The notes: generated by a model not told the origin, from the sequence alone. Numbered from the stretch's first letter, positions 1-7,053 are shown. The stretch: 18,810 nucleotides of DNA from an uncultured Collinsella sp. (GCA_900547655.1 URHQ01000041.1:1-18810); one strand, 5' to 3'. Made by a program: numbers and translations.

Positions 1-338
1 CCCGAGCCCCAATCGCTGCCCCAGGCGCCGTTACCGCTAAAGATGCTGTCGAAGATGTCGCCCCAGCCGCTCGCGCCGGCACCGGCGCCGTAGCCACCGC
101 TATACGCGCCGCCCGCGCCCGGCATGCCGCCGAACATGAGCATCTGGTCGTACTCTTTGCGCTTCTTCTCGTCCGAAAGCGTCTCGTAGGCCTCGCTAAT
201 CTCCTTAAACTTGGCCTCGTCACCGCCGGCATCGGGGTGATATTTTTGCGCGAGCTTGCGAAACGCGCTCTTGATCTCTTTGTCGGAGGCGCTCTTGGAT
301 ACGCCCAGGATGTCATAGAAGGTTTTGCCTGCAGCCAT
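1..338 (-). CDS. dnaJ: DnaJ-family co-chaperone, N-terminal part, cut by window edge
   Basis: J-domain co-chaperone that stimulates DnaK ATP hydrolysis and delivers unfolded substrates in the cytoplasm. The first 112 codons are visible. Residues 1 to about 67 form a J domain that begins MAAGKTFYDILGVSKSAS and contains the diagnostic HPD motif in KYHPDAGGDE. A glycine-rich linker (GGMPGAGGAYSGGYGAG) and an aromatic DIFDSIFSG segment follow, as in the G/F region of DnaJ. The ATG at 336-338 is preceded by an AGGAGAGGAGC-type Shine-Dalgarno. The gene lies downstream of grpE on the same strand, as expected for a dnaK-grpE-dnaJ operon, but a terminator and a 140-bp inverted-repeat element separate them. 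The zinc-finger and C-terminal domains lie outside the window, so a CbpA-like protein lacking the zinc finger cannot be excluded. Confidence 0.93.
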   Translation of the reverse strand, partial: MAAGKTFYDILGVSKSASDKEIKSAFRKLAQKYHPDAGGDEAKFKEISEAYETLSDEKKRKEYDQMLMFGGMPGAGGAYSGGYGAGAGASGWGDIFDSIFSGNGAWGSDWGS

Positions 339-360
339 CGTAGCTCCTCTCCTCTAGTAC

Positions 361-500
361 CTGCCATTTGGGGACGGGGTAGAAATGGCAGATTTACTCA
401 TACTCTCACTCTTGACAACGGCGACGCACATGCGCATGCACATGGCGACGCCTTGTCAAGAGACGAAATCTGCCATTTCTACCCCGTCCCCAAATGGCAG
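361..500. repeat. Inverted-repeat element, 35-bp perfect arms, CTGCCA/GGGAC family
   Basis: Positions 361-395 are perfectly inverted at 466-500. Each arm is itself a hairpin: ctgccattt (361-369) pairs with aaatggcag (383-391) around a 13-nt loop, ggggacggggtag. The 70-nt centre holds a second inverted pair, cttgacaa (411-418) and ttgtcaag (453-460). The same 9-bp stem plus 13-nt loop design recurs at 12528-12605. It sits between grpE and dnaJ and is non-coding. It resembles a REP/MITE-type dispersed element; an invertible segment is a less likely alternative. Confidence 0.8.
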
Positions 501-511
501 GTCAAGGTTAA

Positions 512-541
512 AAGGGCCCCGGGTGTTGCCCCGGGGCCCTT
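512..541 (-). terminator. Hairpin terminator after grpE
   Basis: A 12-bp perfect GC-rich stem pairs 512-523 (aagggccccggg) with 530-541 around a 6-nt loop. It begins 6 nt past the grpE stop codon. The U tail on the minus strand is short (the As at 510-513 supply it), so termination may be partial and allow some read-through to dnaJ. Confidence 0.7.
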
Positions 542-546
542 CTCAA

Positions 547-1389
547 TTACTCCTCGGTGCTCTCGGCCGTATCGGCCGTAGCATCCTCGGGCGCCGCTTC
601 GGGCTCCGGTGCGGGGCGCTTCTCGCCACCGTAGGTCACCGTCACCATCGCGGAACGCAGGATGCGGTCCGCCATGCGGTAGCCCTTCTGGTACACGTCG
701 TTGACGGTCTCGTCGTACTGCGATGCGTCCTCGACACGCCCCACGGCCTGGTGCTCGAGCGGGTCGAACGCCTCGCCCTTGGGGTCGATGGGCTCAACGC
801 CCTCGTGCGCAAACACATCGAGCAGCTTGGCATGCACCGCGTCAACGCCATCGACGAACTGCTTAAAATCGTCGGAAAGCTCCTGGCTACGGGCATGGTC
901 GATTGCACGCTCGATATCGTCAACCACCGGCAGCAGCGCAGTGACGAGCTTCTCGGTCGCGCGCTCGCGCTCGGCGATGCGCTCGTTGGCGGTGCGGCGG
1001 CGGAAGTTCTCCCAGTCGGCCTGCAGGCGGGCGGTGCGCTCGGTGGCGTCCTTTGCCTTGTCCTCGGCGGCCTTCTGAGCCTCCGCCGCAGCATCGAGTT
1101 CGTTGCGCACGTCGGCAAGCTCCTTTTGGGCCTGCTCGAACTTGAGCTTAAAGTCGTTGTCGGCGGCTTCCTCACCGGCGCGGATAGCAGCTTCCACCAT
1201 CTCGTCCTCGGTCATCGTCGCCTCCTTGTTGGAATCCTCTACCTGGTTCTCGGCAGCCTCGGCGGCCTCGGCCTCGTTGGCCTCGGTATCGTCGACGGCC
1301 TCTACGGGAATCTTCACGTCCTTCTCCTCAGAGTCAACGGGGGCGGCGCCAGCGGCAGCCGCCTCCGTGCGAGCTTTACGGGCGGACAT
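547..1389 (-). CDS. grpE: GrpE nucleotide exchange factor
   Basis: Cytoplasmic nucleotide exchange factor that releases ADP from DnaK. At 280 residues it is longer than the usual roughly 200, because of an acidic, Ala/Glu-rich N-terminal extension (about residues 1-80) and an acidic proline-rich tail after residue about 255. The conserved core is clear: a long helix (about 80-135) leading into ADWENFRRRTANER, then LLPVVDDIERAI, and the beta-domain signature FDPLEHQAVGRV followed by VNDVYQKGYRMADRILR. The ATG at 1389 lies 2 nt after the dnaK stop codon, so its ribosome-binding site (GAGGAC) is inside the end of dnaK and translation is probably coupled. A hairpin terminator follows. Confidence 0.96.
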   Translation of the reverse strand: MSARKARTEAAAAGAAPVDSEEKDVKIPVEAVDDTEANEAEAAEAAENQVEDSNKEATMTEDEMVEAAIRAGEEAADNDFKLKFEQAQKELADVRNELDAAAEAQKAAEDKAKDATERTARLQADWENFRRRTANERIAERERATEKLVTALLPVVDDIERAIDHARSQELSDDFKQFVDGVDAVHAKLLDVFAHEGVEPIDPKGEAFDPLEHQAVGRVEDASQYDETVNDVYQKGYRMADRILRSAMVTVTYGGEKRPAPEPEAAPEDATADTAESTEE

Positions 1390-1391
1390 GA

Positions 1392-3284
1392 TTACTTGTC
1401 CTCGTCGTCCACAACCTCGTAGTCAGCGTCGACAACGTCATCGTCGGCAGGCTGGGCACCGGCGGCGCCGTCGGTCTGCTGCTGAGCGTCGGCGTAGACA
1501 ACCTGAGCCAGCTCGTAGGCCACGGACTGCAGGGACTCGCCAGCGGCCTTGATGGCCTCGACGTCAGAGCCCTCGAGCGCCTTCTTGGCGTCGGCGATAG
1601 CGGCCTCGGCCTTGGACTTCACATCGGCGGAAACCTTGTCACCCAGCTCGTTGAGGGTCTGCTCGGTGGAGTAGCACAGGCTATCGGTCTGGTTGCGGAC
1701 CTCGACCTCTTCCTTCTGCTTCTTGTCCTCCTCGGCATGAGCCTCGGCGTCCTTGACCATACGATCGACTTCGTCATCGGACAGAGCGGTGGAGCCGGAG
1801 ATAGTGATCTGCTGCTCCTTGCCGGTGCCCTTGTCCTTAGCGGAGACCTTGACAATGCCGTTGGCGTCGATGTCGAAGGTGACCTCGATCTGCGGCACGC
1901 CGCGGCGGGCAGCCGGGATACCGGTCAGCTGGAACTTACCGAGCGACTTGTTGTCGCGGGCAAGCTCGCGCTCGCCCTGGAGCACGTTGATCTCGACGCT
2001 GGTCTGGTTGTCGGCAGCGGTGGAGTAGACCTCGGTCTTGGAGGTCGGGATCGTGGTGTTGCGGTCGATCATCTTGGTCATGATGCCGCCCATGGTCTCA
2101 ACGCCCAGCGACAGCGGGGTAACGTCGAGCAGCAGGATGCCCTCGACGTCGCCGGTGAGCACGCCGCCCTGGACGGCAGCGCCGTCGGCAACGACCTCGT
2201 CGGGGTTCACGGACATGTTGGGCTGCTTGCCGGTCATGGTCTTGACCAGATCCTGGACAGCGGGCATACGGGTGGAACCGCCGACGAGGATGACCTCGGT
2301 CAGATCGGAGAGCTTGAGCTTAGCGTCGCGGAGGGCGTTGGTAACAGGCTGCTTGCAGCGCTCGAGCAGGTCGCGGGTGATCTTCTCGAACTCGGCGCGG
2401 GTCAGCGTGTAGTTGAGGTGCAGCGGGCCGGACTGGTTCATGGTAATGAACGGCAGGTTAATGGTAGACTGCTGCGCCGCGGAGAGCTCCTTCTTGGCGT
2501 TCTCCGCGGCCTCCTTCAGACGCTGCAGGGCCATGGGGTCCTGACGCAGATCGACGCCGTTCTCCTGCTGGAACTTGTCGGCCATCCAGTCGATGACGCG
2601 CTGATCCCAGTCGTCGCCGCCCAGGTGGTTGTCGCCCGAGGTGGACAGAACCTCAAACACGCCGTCTGCGAGGTCGAGGATGGAGACGTCGAAGGTGCCG
2701 CCGCCCAGGTCGAAGACCAAGATGCGCTGGTCGGTGCCCTGCTTGTCCAGACCATAGGCCAGGGCAGCAGCGGTCGGCTCGTTGACGATACGCTTGACGT
2801 TGAGGCCGGCGATCTTACCGGCGTCCTTGGTGGCCTGACGCTGGGCGTCGTTGAAGTAGGCCGGGACGGTGATGACGGCGTCGGTGACGGTCTCGCCCAG
2901 ATACTTCTCGGCGTCGGCCTTCATCTTGGCGAGCACCATGGCGCTCACCTGCTCGGCGGTGTAGTCCTTGCCCTCGATGTCGACGACGGCACGGCCACCC
3001 TGGCCCTCCTTGACCTCATACGGCACGGTCTTGATCTCGGAGGTGCACTCGGAGTACTTGCGGCCCATGAAGCGCTTGATAGAGAACACGGTGTTCTTGG
3101 GGTTGGTGACCGCCTGGTTCTTAGCGGCTTTACCCACGACGCGGTCGCCGTCAGCACGGAAGCCGACAACGGACGGGGTGGTGCGGTCGCCCTCGGCGTT
3201 CACGATAATGGTCGGAGAACCGCCCTCGAGGACGGCCATAGCGGAGTTAGTAGTACCAAGGTCGATACCAAGAATCTTACTCAT
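1392..3284 (-). CDS. dnaK: Hsp70 chaperone DnaK
   Basis: ATP-dependent Hsp70 chaperone of the cytoplasm, 630 residues, full length for the family. The nucleotide-binding domain starts MSKILGIDLGTTNSAMAVLEGG (phosphate 1 loop), has VFDLGGGTFDVSIL near residue 190 (phosphate 2) and VGGSTRMPAVQDLV near 330 (adenosine). The substrate-binding domain follows with LLLDVTPLSLGVETMGG, and the helical lid ends in a Gln/Ala-rich and acidic tail (DDDVVDADYEVVDDEDK). The ATG at 3284 has a GAGAGAGGG ribosome-binding site about 7 nt upstream. It is the first gene of dnaK-grpE-dnaJ. In many actinobacteria this operon ends with hspR, which would lie beyond the window. I see no CIRCE element upstream. Confidence 0.98.
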   Translation of the reverse strand: MSKILGIDLGTTNSAMAVLEGGSPTIIVNAEGDRTTPSVVGFRADGDRVVGKAAKNQAVTNPKNTVFSIKRFMGRKYSECTSEIKTVPYEVKEGQGGRAVVDIEGKDYTAEQVSAMVLAKMKADAEKYLGETVTDAVITVPAYFNDAQRQATKDAGKIAGLNVKRIVNEPTAAALAYGLDKQGTDQRILVFDLGGGTFDVSILDLADGVFEVLSTSGDNHLGGDDWDQRVIDWMADKFQQENGVDLRQDPMALQRLKEAAENAKKELSAAQQSTINLPFITMNQSGPLHLNYTLTRAEFEKITRDLLERCKQPVTNALRDAKLKLSDLTEVILVGGSTRMPAVQDLVKTMTGKQPNMSVNPDEVVADGAAVQGGVLTGDVEGILLLDVTPLSLGVETMGGIMTKMIDRNTTIPTSKTEVYSTAADNQTSVEINVLQGERELARDNKSLGKFQLTGIPAARRGVPQIEVTFDIDANGIVKVSAKDKGTGKEQQITISGSTALSDDEVDRMVKDAEAHAEEDKKQKEEVEVRNQTDSLCYSTEQTLNELGDKVSADVKSKAEAAIADAKKALEGSDVEAIKAAGESLQSVAYELAQVVYADAQQQTDGAAGAQPADDDVVDADYEVVDDEDK

Positions 3285-3418
3285 TAGAAATTCCCTCTCT
3301 CTTTTGCGTTCGCGCCGCCTCGACGGTCTGTCGCGCGGCGCTTCGGCTTGTCTTTCAGGATGTAGTGTATCCCCTTATGGGCCGGAATATACAAAATCTA
3401 AGTCAATTCATATAAGAT

Positions 3419-3447
3419 TTCTTATCTCTGAGAGTTTAGGTTCTCAA
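3419..3447 (-). promoter_or_regulatory. Candidate dnaK promoter with overlapping small inverted repeat
   Basis: Reading the minus strand, TTGAGA (3447-3442) lies 17 bp before TAAGAA (3424-3419); the -35 is good and the -10 poor. A short inverted repeat, TGAGA and TCTCA with 8 nt between (3429-3446), overlaps the -35. It loosely recalls the HspR HAIR operator (CTTGAGT, 7 nt, ACTCAAG) but the half-sites are degenerate and the spacing is off by one. The call is tentative. Confidence 0.28.
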
Positions 3448-3546
3448 ATGCGCAGGTAGATACACTGTTTAAGTTCTCGGCAGATCTATTGAGATCTATG
3501 TAGAGATGGCTGAGGTTTGCGTCCGGGGGTGCCTGGGGGCCGTCTT

Positions 3547-3658
3547 GCGGAAAGTTCATCCCGGTTTGAGCGTGGATTCCGGGTCGCAGTTTCCTCTAGC
3601 GGGCCCAACCGGAAACTGCGACCCGGTTTTCGGCCAAATAACGGGATGCCCTTTCCGC
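3547..3658. repeat. Nested hairpin repeat, GGGTCGCA family, copy 1
   Basis: The inner arms are perfect over 16 bp: ccgggtcgcagtttcc (3579-3594) and ggaaactgcgacccgg (3611-3626), with a 16-nt loop. Imperfect outer arms flank them: gcggaaagttcatccc (3547-3562) against gggatgccctttccgc (3643-3658). Between the right inner and outer arms lies ttcggccaaa, which recurs in the same relative place in the copy at 18597-18706. It is non-coding and lies between divergent genes. Confidence 0.8.
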
Positions 3659-3791
3659 AGGCGCGCTCAATCGCCCTATATTTCAAGTCACCTATAGCTA
3701 ACATTTGCGCAGCTCAACGGCCTCACCTGCATATTTTTTAGTAAGCCGTGGCATACTCGGCGAACGGTATGAAGATGCCGGTCAGAGGGTA

Positions 3792-3819
3792 TTGCAAACG
3801 GTCGCTCCCGTGGTATGTT
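3792..3819 (+). promoter_or_regulatory. Candidate ferredoxin promoter
   Basis: TTGCAA (3792-3797) and TATGTT (3814-3819) are separated by 16 bp, about 60 nt before the ferredoxin start. Each box matches the sigma-70-type consensus at four or more of six positions. No other pair nearby looks better. Confidence 0.35.
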
Positions 3820-3880
3820 TTTGCCCGAATCAAACCGACGCGCATCGCCTGTAGCGTCGGTCAACAGAGAGGAAACTACC

Positions 3881-4066
3881 ATGGCTCATCCCGTAATTGA
3901 TGCCGACGAGTGCATCGCTTGTGGCGTTTGCGTCGACTCCTGCCCCGCTGGCGTTCTGGAGCTCCAGGACGTCGCTACCGTCGCTGACGAGGATTCCTGC
4001 GTCGCCTGTGGCGCTTGCCAGGACGCTTGCCCCGCTGGCGCGATCACCGAGATCGTCGAGGAGTAA
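3881..4066 (+). CDS. 2[4Fe-4S] bacterial-type ferredoxin
   Basis: Small cytoplasmic electron carrier of 61 residues, the usual size for a clostridial-type ferredoxin. It has two complete cluster motifs: C11, C14, C17 with C21-Pro (in ECIACGVCVDSCPAG) and C40, C43, C46 with C50-Pro (in SCVACGACQDACPAG). Each cluster takes three cysteines from one motif and the fourth from the other. The two halves are near repeats, reflecting the ancient internal duplication of the family. The ATG at 3881 was chosen over an in-frame upstream start because AGAGGA sits 7 nt before it and the family begins just ahead of the first motif. It is monocistronic, with a strong hairpin downstream. Low-potential ferredoxins of this type serve pyruvate:ferredoxin oxidoreductase and hydrogenases; the actual partner is not visible. 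Confidence 0.95.
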   Translation: MAHPVIDADECIACGVCVDSCPAGVLELQDVATVADEDSCVACGACQDACPAGAITEIVEE

Positions 4067-4107
4067 CAACTCCCCCCACTTGCACACTCACAAGTACACC
4101 GTGCACA

Positions 4108-4145
4108 AAAAGGAGGCCTCCGCATCGCCGCGGAGGCCTCCTTTT
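4108..4145 (+). terminator. Strong hairpin terminator after the ferredoxin gene
   Basis: A 16-bp perfect stem pairs 4108-4123 (aaaaggaggcctccgc) with 4130-4145 (gcggaggcctcctttt) around a 6-nt loop. The A and T runs at the stem ends make it potentially bidirectional, so it could also stop transcription arriving from niaR on the minus strand. Confidence 0.85.
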
Positions 4146-4183
4146 GCATGTGTTGGCAGCTAATTTGGAGCGGGACCCTTGGC

Positions 4184-4250
4184 AGTTGCGGTGGAATAGT
4201 TCCTGTTTTATGGCTTGGATGCCGATTTTAGGAACTATTTCACCGCAACT
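4184..4250. repeat. Hairpin with 21-bp arms between convergent genes
   Basis: Positions 4184-4204 (agttgcggtggaatagttcc, then t) are inverted at 4230-4250 with one mismatch, around a 25-nt loop. It lies between the ferredoxin terminator and the end of niaR. It has no U tail, so it is not a typical terminator. Its sequence is unlike the other repeat families in the window, so it may represent a third family. Confidence 0.7.
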
Positions 4251-4267
4251 TATAGATGCAACGTCGA

Positions 4268-4813
4268 CTAGGACAAATCATCCTCGTAGGGCATTAAATC
4301 AGCAAGGTAGCCCTTCTCCTTGAGCATGGTCTCGATCTCGTCGAGGGTTTGCTCGTCTTCTGCCGCAATGCGGTGGAAGTGATAGCCGCTGGTTACCGTC
4401 AGCAGCGGAAAGCTCTTGCCGCTCTCGATATCGTGCAGGTAGCGCTCAACATCGCGACGATTGCGGATGTCCAGGTCGGCCGTGATCTTGCCGTACACGC
4501 GGTGATTGACGATCACGTTGAGCACGGCGCCGCCCGCGTCGACGATGCTCGTGAGCTCATCGCCCGCTTGCTCCACGCCGTGGCGAACCTTGACCAGACG
4601 CGTGGGCACAGCCGGGCTGCTCGCCGCCTCCTGTAGTACATAGCCGCGATTGGTGGCGACGATATCGTGCCCGTCGGCGCGCAGCAGGGCGATGTCCTGC
4701 ACCACGACCTGACGGCTCACGCCCACCTCGCGGGCAAGCGCACTGCCCGAGACAGGATCTTTGGCGCTCTCGAGCACGGCCATGATGGCACGGCGACGCT
4801 CGCGGGCGTCCAT
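4268..4813 (-). CDS. niaR: NiaR-type NAD biosynthesis repressor (HTH + 3H domain)
   Basis: Transcriptional repressor of NAD synthesis and niacin uptake that uses nicotinic acid as co-repressor in the known family members. The 181-residue length is typical. Residues 5-60 form an HTH_11 winged helix (RRRAIMAVLESAKDPVSGSA, then LAREVGVSRQVVVQDIALLR). The rest is a 3H domain with its characteristic histidines: H78 and E86 (RHGVEQAGDEL), H104 (NHRVYG), H145 and H147 (YHFHRI). H78, E86, H145 and H147 correspond by spacing to the metal ligands described for the Thermotoga homologue. The ATG at 4813 overlaps the nadC stop by one base (TAATG), so translation is coupled. It is the last gene of nadA-nadB-nadC-niaR; with the palindrome before nadA this implies autoregulation. 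Confidence 0.93.
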   Translation of the reverse strand: MDARERRRAIMAVLESAKDPVSGSALAREVGVSRQVVVQDIALLRADGHDIVATNRGYVLQEAASSPAVPTRLVKVRHGVEQAGDELTSIVDAGGAVLNVIVNHRVYGKITADLDIRNRRDVERYLHDIESGKSFPLLTVTSGYHFHRIAAEDEQTLDEIETMLKEKGYLADLMPYEDDLS

Positions 4814-5673
4814 TATTTACCGTCCAGCAGACGCAGGTGCTTGAGCGAGAGGTCGAGGATCGGCGCAGAATGCGTCAGCGCCCCCGAGCTAATAAAGTCA
4901 ACGCCCAGGTCGGCGAGCGCGCGGATATTGCTGGCGTCCACGTTGCCCGAGCACTCGGTCTTGGCGCGGCCGGCGATAAGCTCAATCGCGGCAGCCATAT
5001 CGTCGTGGGTCATGTTGTCGAACATGATGATGTCGGCGCCGGCCTCCACAGCCTCGCGCACCATGTCCAGGTTCTCGCACTCAATCTCGACCGTCGTGGT
5101 AAACGACGCATGGGCGCGCGCCATCTCGATCGCGCGCGCCACGCCACCGGCGGCATCGATGTGGTTGTCCTTGAGCATGACGGCCGTCGACAGGTTGTAG
5201 CGGTGGTTGCTGCCGCCGCCGATCTCGACCGCCGCCTTCTCAAACACGCGCATACCCGGCGTGGTCTTGCGCGTGTCGACGAGCACGGTCTTGGTGCCCT
5301 CGAGCGCTGCAGCCATCTGGTGCGTATAGGTAGCGATGCCGCTCATGCGCTGCAGGTAGTTGAGTGCCACGCGCTCGCCCGAAAGCAGCACGCGCGCGTC
5401 GCCGCGCACTTGGCCCACGTGGTCGCCGGCGTGCACCTCATCGCCATCGGCAACATCAAACAGCACCGAGCTCTGCGAATCCAGCAACTCAAAGGTGCGG
5501 GCAAACACATCCAAGCCGGCGATGATGCCGTCGGCCTTGGCGATAAGCTCCACCGTGGCGGGACGCGCCGTGGGGCACACGCTCGCCGTGCTCACGTCCT
5601 CAAAGGTAATGTCCTCGCGCAGAGCCTGCAGAATCAGATCATCGACGACGAGCTTCATGGTAATGGGATTCAT
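4813..5673 (-). CDS. nadC: Quinolinate phosphoribosyltransferase (decarboxylating)
   Basis: Converts quinolinate and PRPP to nicotinate mononucleotide, CO2 and pyrophosphate, the third step of de novo NAD synthesis. The 286-residue length is standard for type II phosphoribosyltransferases. Visible motifs are LLSGERVALNYLQRMSGIAT, the PRPP/quinolinate site DTRKTTPGMR, GGGSNHRYNL, LKDNHI, IMFDNM near residue 220 and SSGALTHSAP near 265. The ATG at 5673 is 3 nt past the nadB stop codon, with GGAGGAG inside the end of nadB as its ribosome-binding site. An internal ATG five codons later (MKLVVDD) is less well placed. It is third in the operon; the next gene, niaR, overlaps its stop codon. Confidence 0.97.
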   Translation of the reverse strand: MNPITMKLVVDDLILQALREDITFEDVSTASVCPTARPATVELIAKADGIIAGLDVFARTFELLDSQSSVLFDVADGDEVHAGDHVGQVRGDARVLLSGERVALNYLQRMSGIATYTHQMAAALEGTKTVLVDTRKTTPGMRVFEKAAVEIGGGSNHRYNLSTAVMLKDNHIDAAGGVARAIEMARAHASFTTTVEIECENLDMVREAVEAGADIIMFDNMTHDDMAAAIELIAGRAKTECSGNVDASNIRALADLGVDFISSGALTHSAPILDLSLKHLRLLDGK

Positions 5674-5676
5674 GGT

Positions 5677-7053
5677 CTACTCCTCCACGGCCTGCGTGCC
5701 GGCGGCACGGGCCAGATCATCGATTGCAAGGTTATCGGAACTCAGGGCGTGATGGTGCCCATCGAGCGCGGGCTCGCCCGCCTGCTCCACGGCAAGCGAC
5801 TCGCCGGTACGCATATACCACGCGGCGCGACGACCCCAGACCAGCGCCTCGAGCAGGCTGTTTGAAGCAAGGCGGTTCTTGCCGTGAACGCCGTTGCAGG
5901 CCGTCTCGCCCGCGGCGTAGAGCTCGGGCATCGAGGTGCGGCCGTCCTTGTCGACCCACACGCCGCCCATAAAGTAGTGCTGCGTCGGCGTAACGGGAAT
6001 GGGCTCATCCAGGATGTCGCGACCGTCCTCCAGGCAGCGCGCGCGGATGTTGGCGAAGTGCCCGGTCACCACGTCGCGCTCGACGGGGGCAAAGCTCAGC
6101 CACTCGTGCTCGGTGTCATCCTGCTTCATCTGCTCGCGGATGGCGGCGGCGACCACGTCGCGCGGCTGCAACTCGTCGGTAAAGCGCTCGCCGGCGGCAT
6201 TGAGCAGAATCGCGCCCTCGCCGCGGCAGCTCTCGCTGATCAGGAAGGTGCGGCCCGGTTGCGGCGAGAACAGGCCCGTGGGGTGAATCTGCACGTAGTC
6301 CAGGTGCTCCATCTTAATGCCATGCTCCTGAGCAATGTAGCAGGCATCGCCCGTGAGCTGCGGGTAGTTAGTCGAATGGTCGTATACGCCGCCGATACCG
6401 CCCGTAGCCCACAGCGTGTGGCGGGCATGGATCTTAAAAGGCTCGCCGGCATGCACGCCCTCAGCGGCATTTGCCAGCTCGTCGGCGGGGCGAGCCGAAT
6501 CGCCCTCATCCACGGCGACGGCGACGACGCCGGTGCACACCGTGGCGTCATCGCGCTCGGCGGTCAGGATGTCGGTCATGGCAACGTGTTCGAGAATCTG
6601 CACGTTGTCCAGCTTACGGACAGCCTGGAGCAGCTTGGTCGTAATCTCCTTGCCCGTAATATCGGCATGGAAGGCAATGCGCGGGCGGCTGTGCGCGCCC
6701 TCGCGGGTAAAGTCGAGGCTGCCGTCGGCCTTGCGCTCAAAGTCCACGCCCATGGCCAGCAGGTCGTTGATGACCGAGCGGCTCGAGCGAATCATGATGT
6801 CAACACTCTCGCGGCGGTTCTCGTAATGGCCGGCGTGCATGGTGTCCTCAAAGAAGGCATCGTAGTCAGAACCCTCGGGCAGCACGCAGATGCCGCCCTG
6901 CGCGAGCATCGAATCGCACTCATCGACGGCGCCCTTGGAGAGCATGATTACGCGCGTGCTCGTCGGCAGATTGAGAGCCGCATACAGGCCCGCCACGCCG
7001 CAACCGGCAATGACGACGTCACACTCCATATCGGGGTATTGTTTGGTTTCCAC
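5677..7053 (-). CDS. nadB: L-aspartate oxidase, short form
   Basis: FAD enzyme that oxidises L-aspartate to iminoaspartate for quinolinate synthesis; in anaerobes fumarate is the likely electron acceptor. The FAD fold starts with CDVVIAGCGVAGLYAALNL (G17, G19, G22). Family motifs include FTREGAHSRPRI, YVQIHPTGLF, SESCRGEGAILL, TQHYFMGGVWVD and the FAD-binding HGKNRLASNSLLEALVWG. I place the start at the GTG at 7053 (458 residues) because AGAGG lies 6 nt upstream. An in-frame ATG at 7098 lacks a site and falls inside a hairpin. After the final FAD motif only about 50 residues remain, so most of the C-terminal helical domain of the roughly 540-residue E. coli enzyme is absent. Shorter forms are known in anaerobic Firmicutes. 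Confidence 0.94.
   Translation of the reverse strand: METKQYPDMECDVVIAGCGVAGLYAALNLPTSTRVIMLSKGAVDECDSMLAQGGICVLPEGSDYDAFFEDTMHAGHYENRRESVDIMIRSSRSVINDLLAMGVDFERKADGSLDFTREGAHSRPRIAFHADITGKEITTKLLQAVRKLDNVQILEHVAMTDILTAERDDATVCTGVVAVAVDEGDSARPADELANAAEGVHAGEPFKIHARHTLWATGGIGGVYDHSTNYPQLTGDACYIAQEHGIKMEHLDYVQIHPTGLFSPQPGRTFLISESCRGEGAILLNAAGERFTDELQPRDVVAAAIREQMKQDDTEHEWLSFAPVERDVVTGHFANIRARCLEDGRDILDEPIPVTPTQHYFMGGVWVDKDGRTSMPELYAAGETACNGVHGKNRLASNSLLEALVWGRRAAWYMRTGESLAVEQAGEPALDGHHHALSSDNLAIDDLARAAGTQAVEE

Larger units (their letters stand above)
3285..3880. other. Long gap between divergent dnaK and ferredoxin genes
   Basis: No convincing gene is present in these 596 bases. The part next to dnaK (about 3360-3480) is markedly AT-rich for this genome and probably holds the dnaK promoter and leader. 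The middle (3547-3658) is a nested hairpin repeat. The part from 3780 on holds a plausible ferredoxin promoter. Short open frames across 3486-3882 are stop-free mainly because they run through the repeat, and none resembles a protein. Confidence 0.6.

Noticed and set aside
361..500. CRISPR array
   Set aside because: The repeats here and at 3547 and 18597 are inverted and not tandem direct repeats with spacers, and no cas gene is present.
1737..3287. 516-codon open frame on the plus strand opposite dnaK
   Set aside because: It is antisense to dnaK, driven by the GC-rich third positions of the real gene, and its translation is a low-complexity Leu/Val/Gly/Asp mix with no domain.
3486..3882. 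Several short open frames in the dnaK-ferredoxin gap
   Set aside because: They read through the nested hairpin repeat, lack ribosome-binding sites and overlap one another on both strands.
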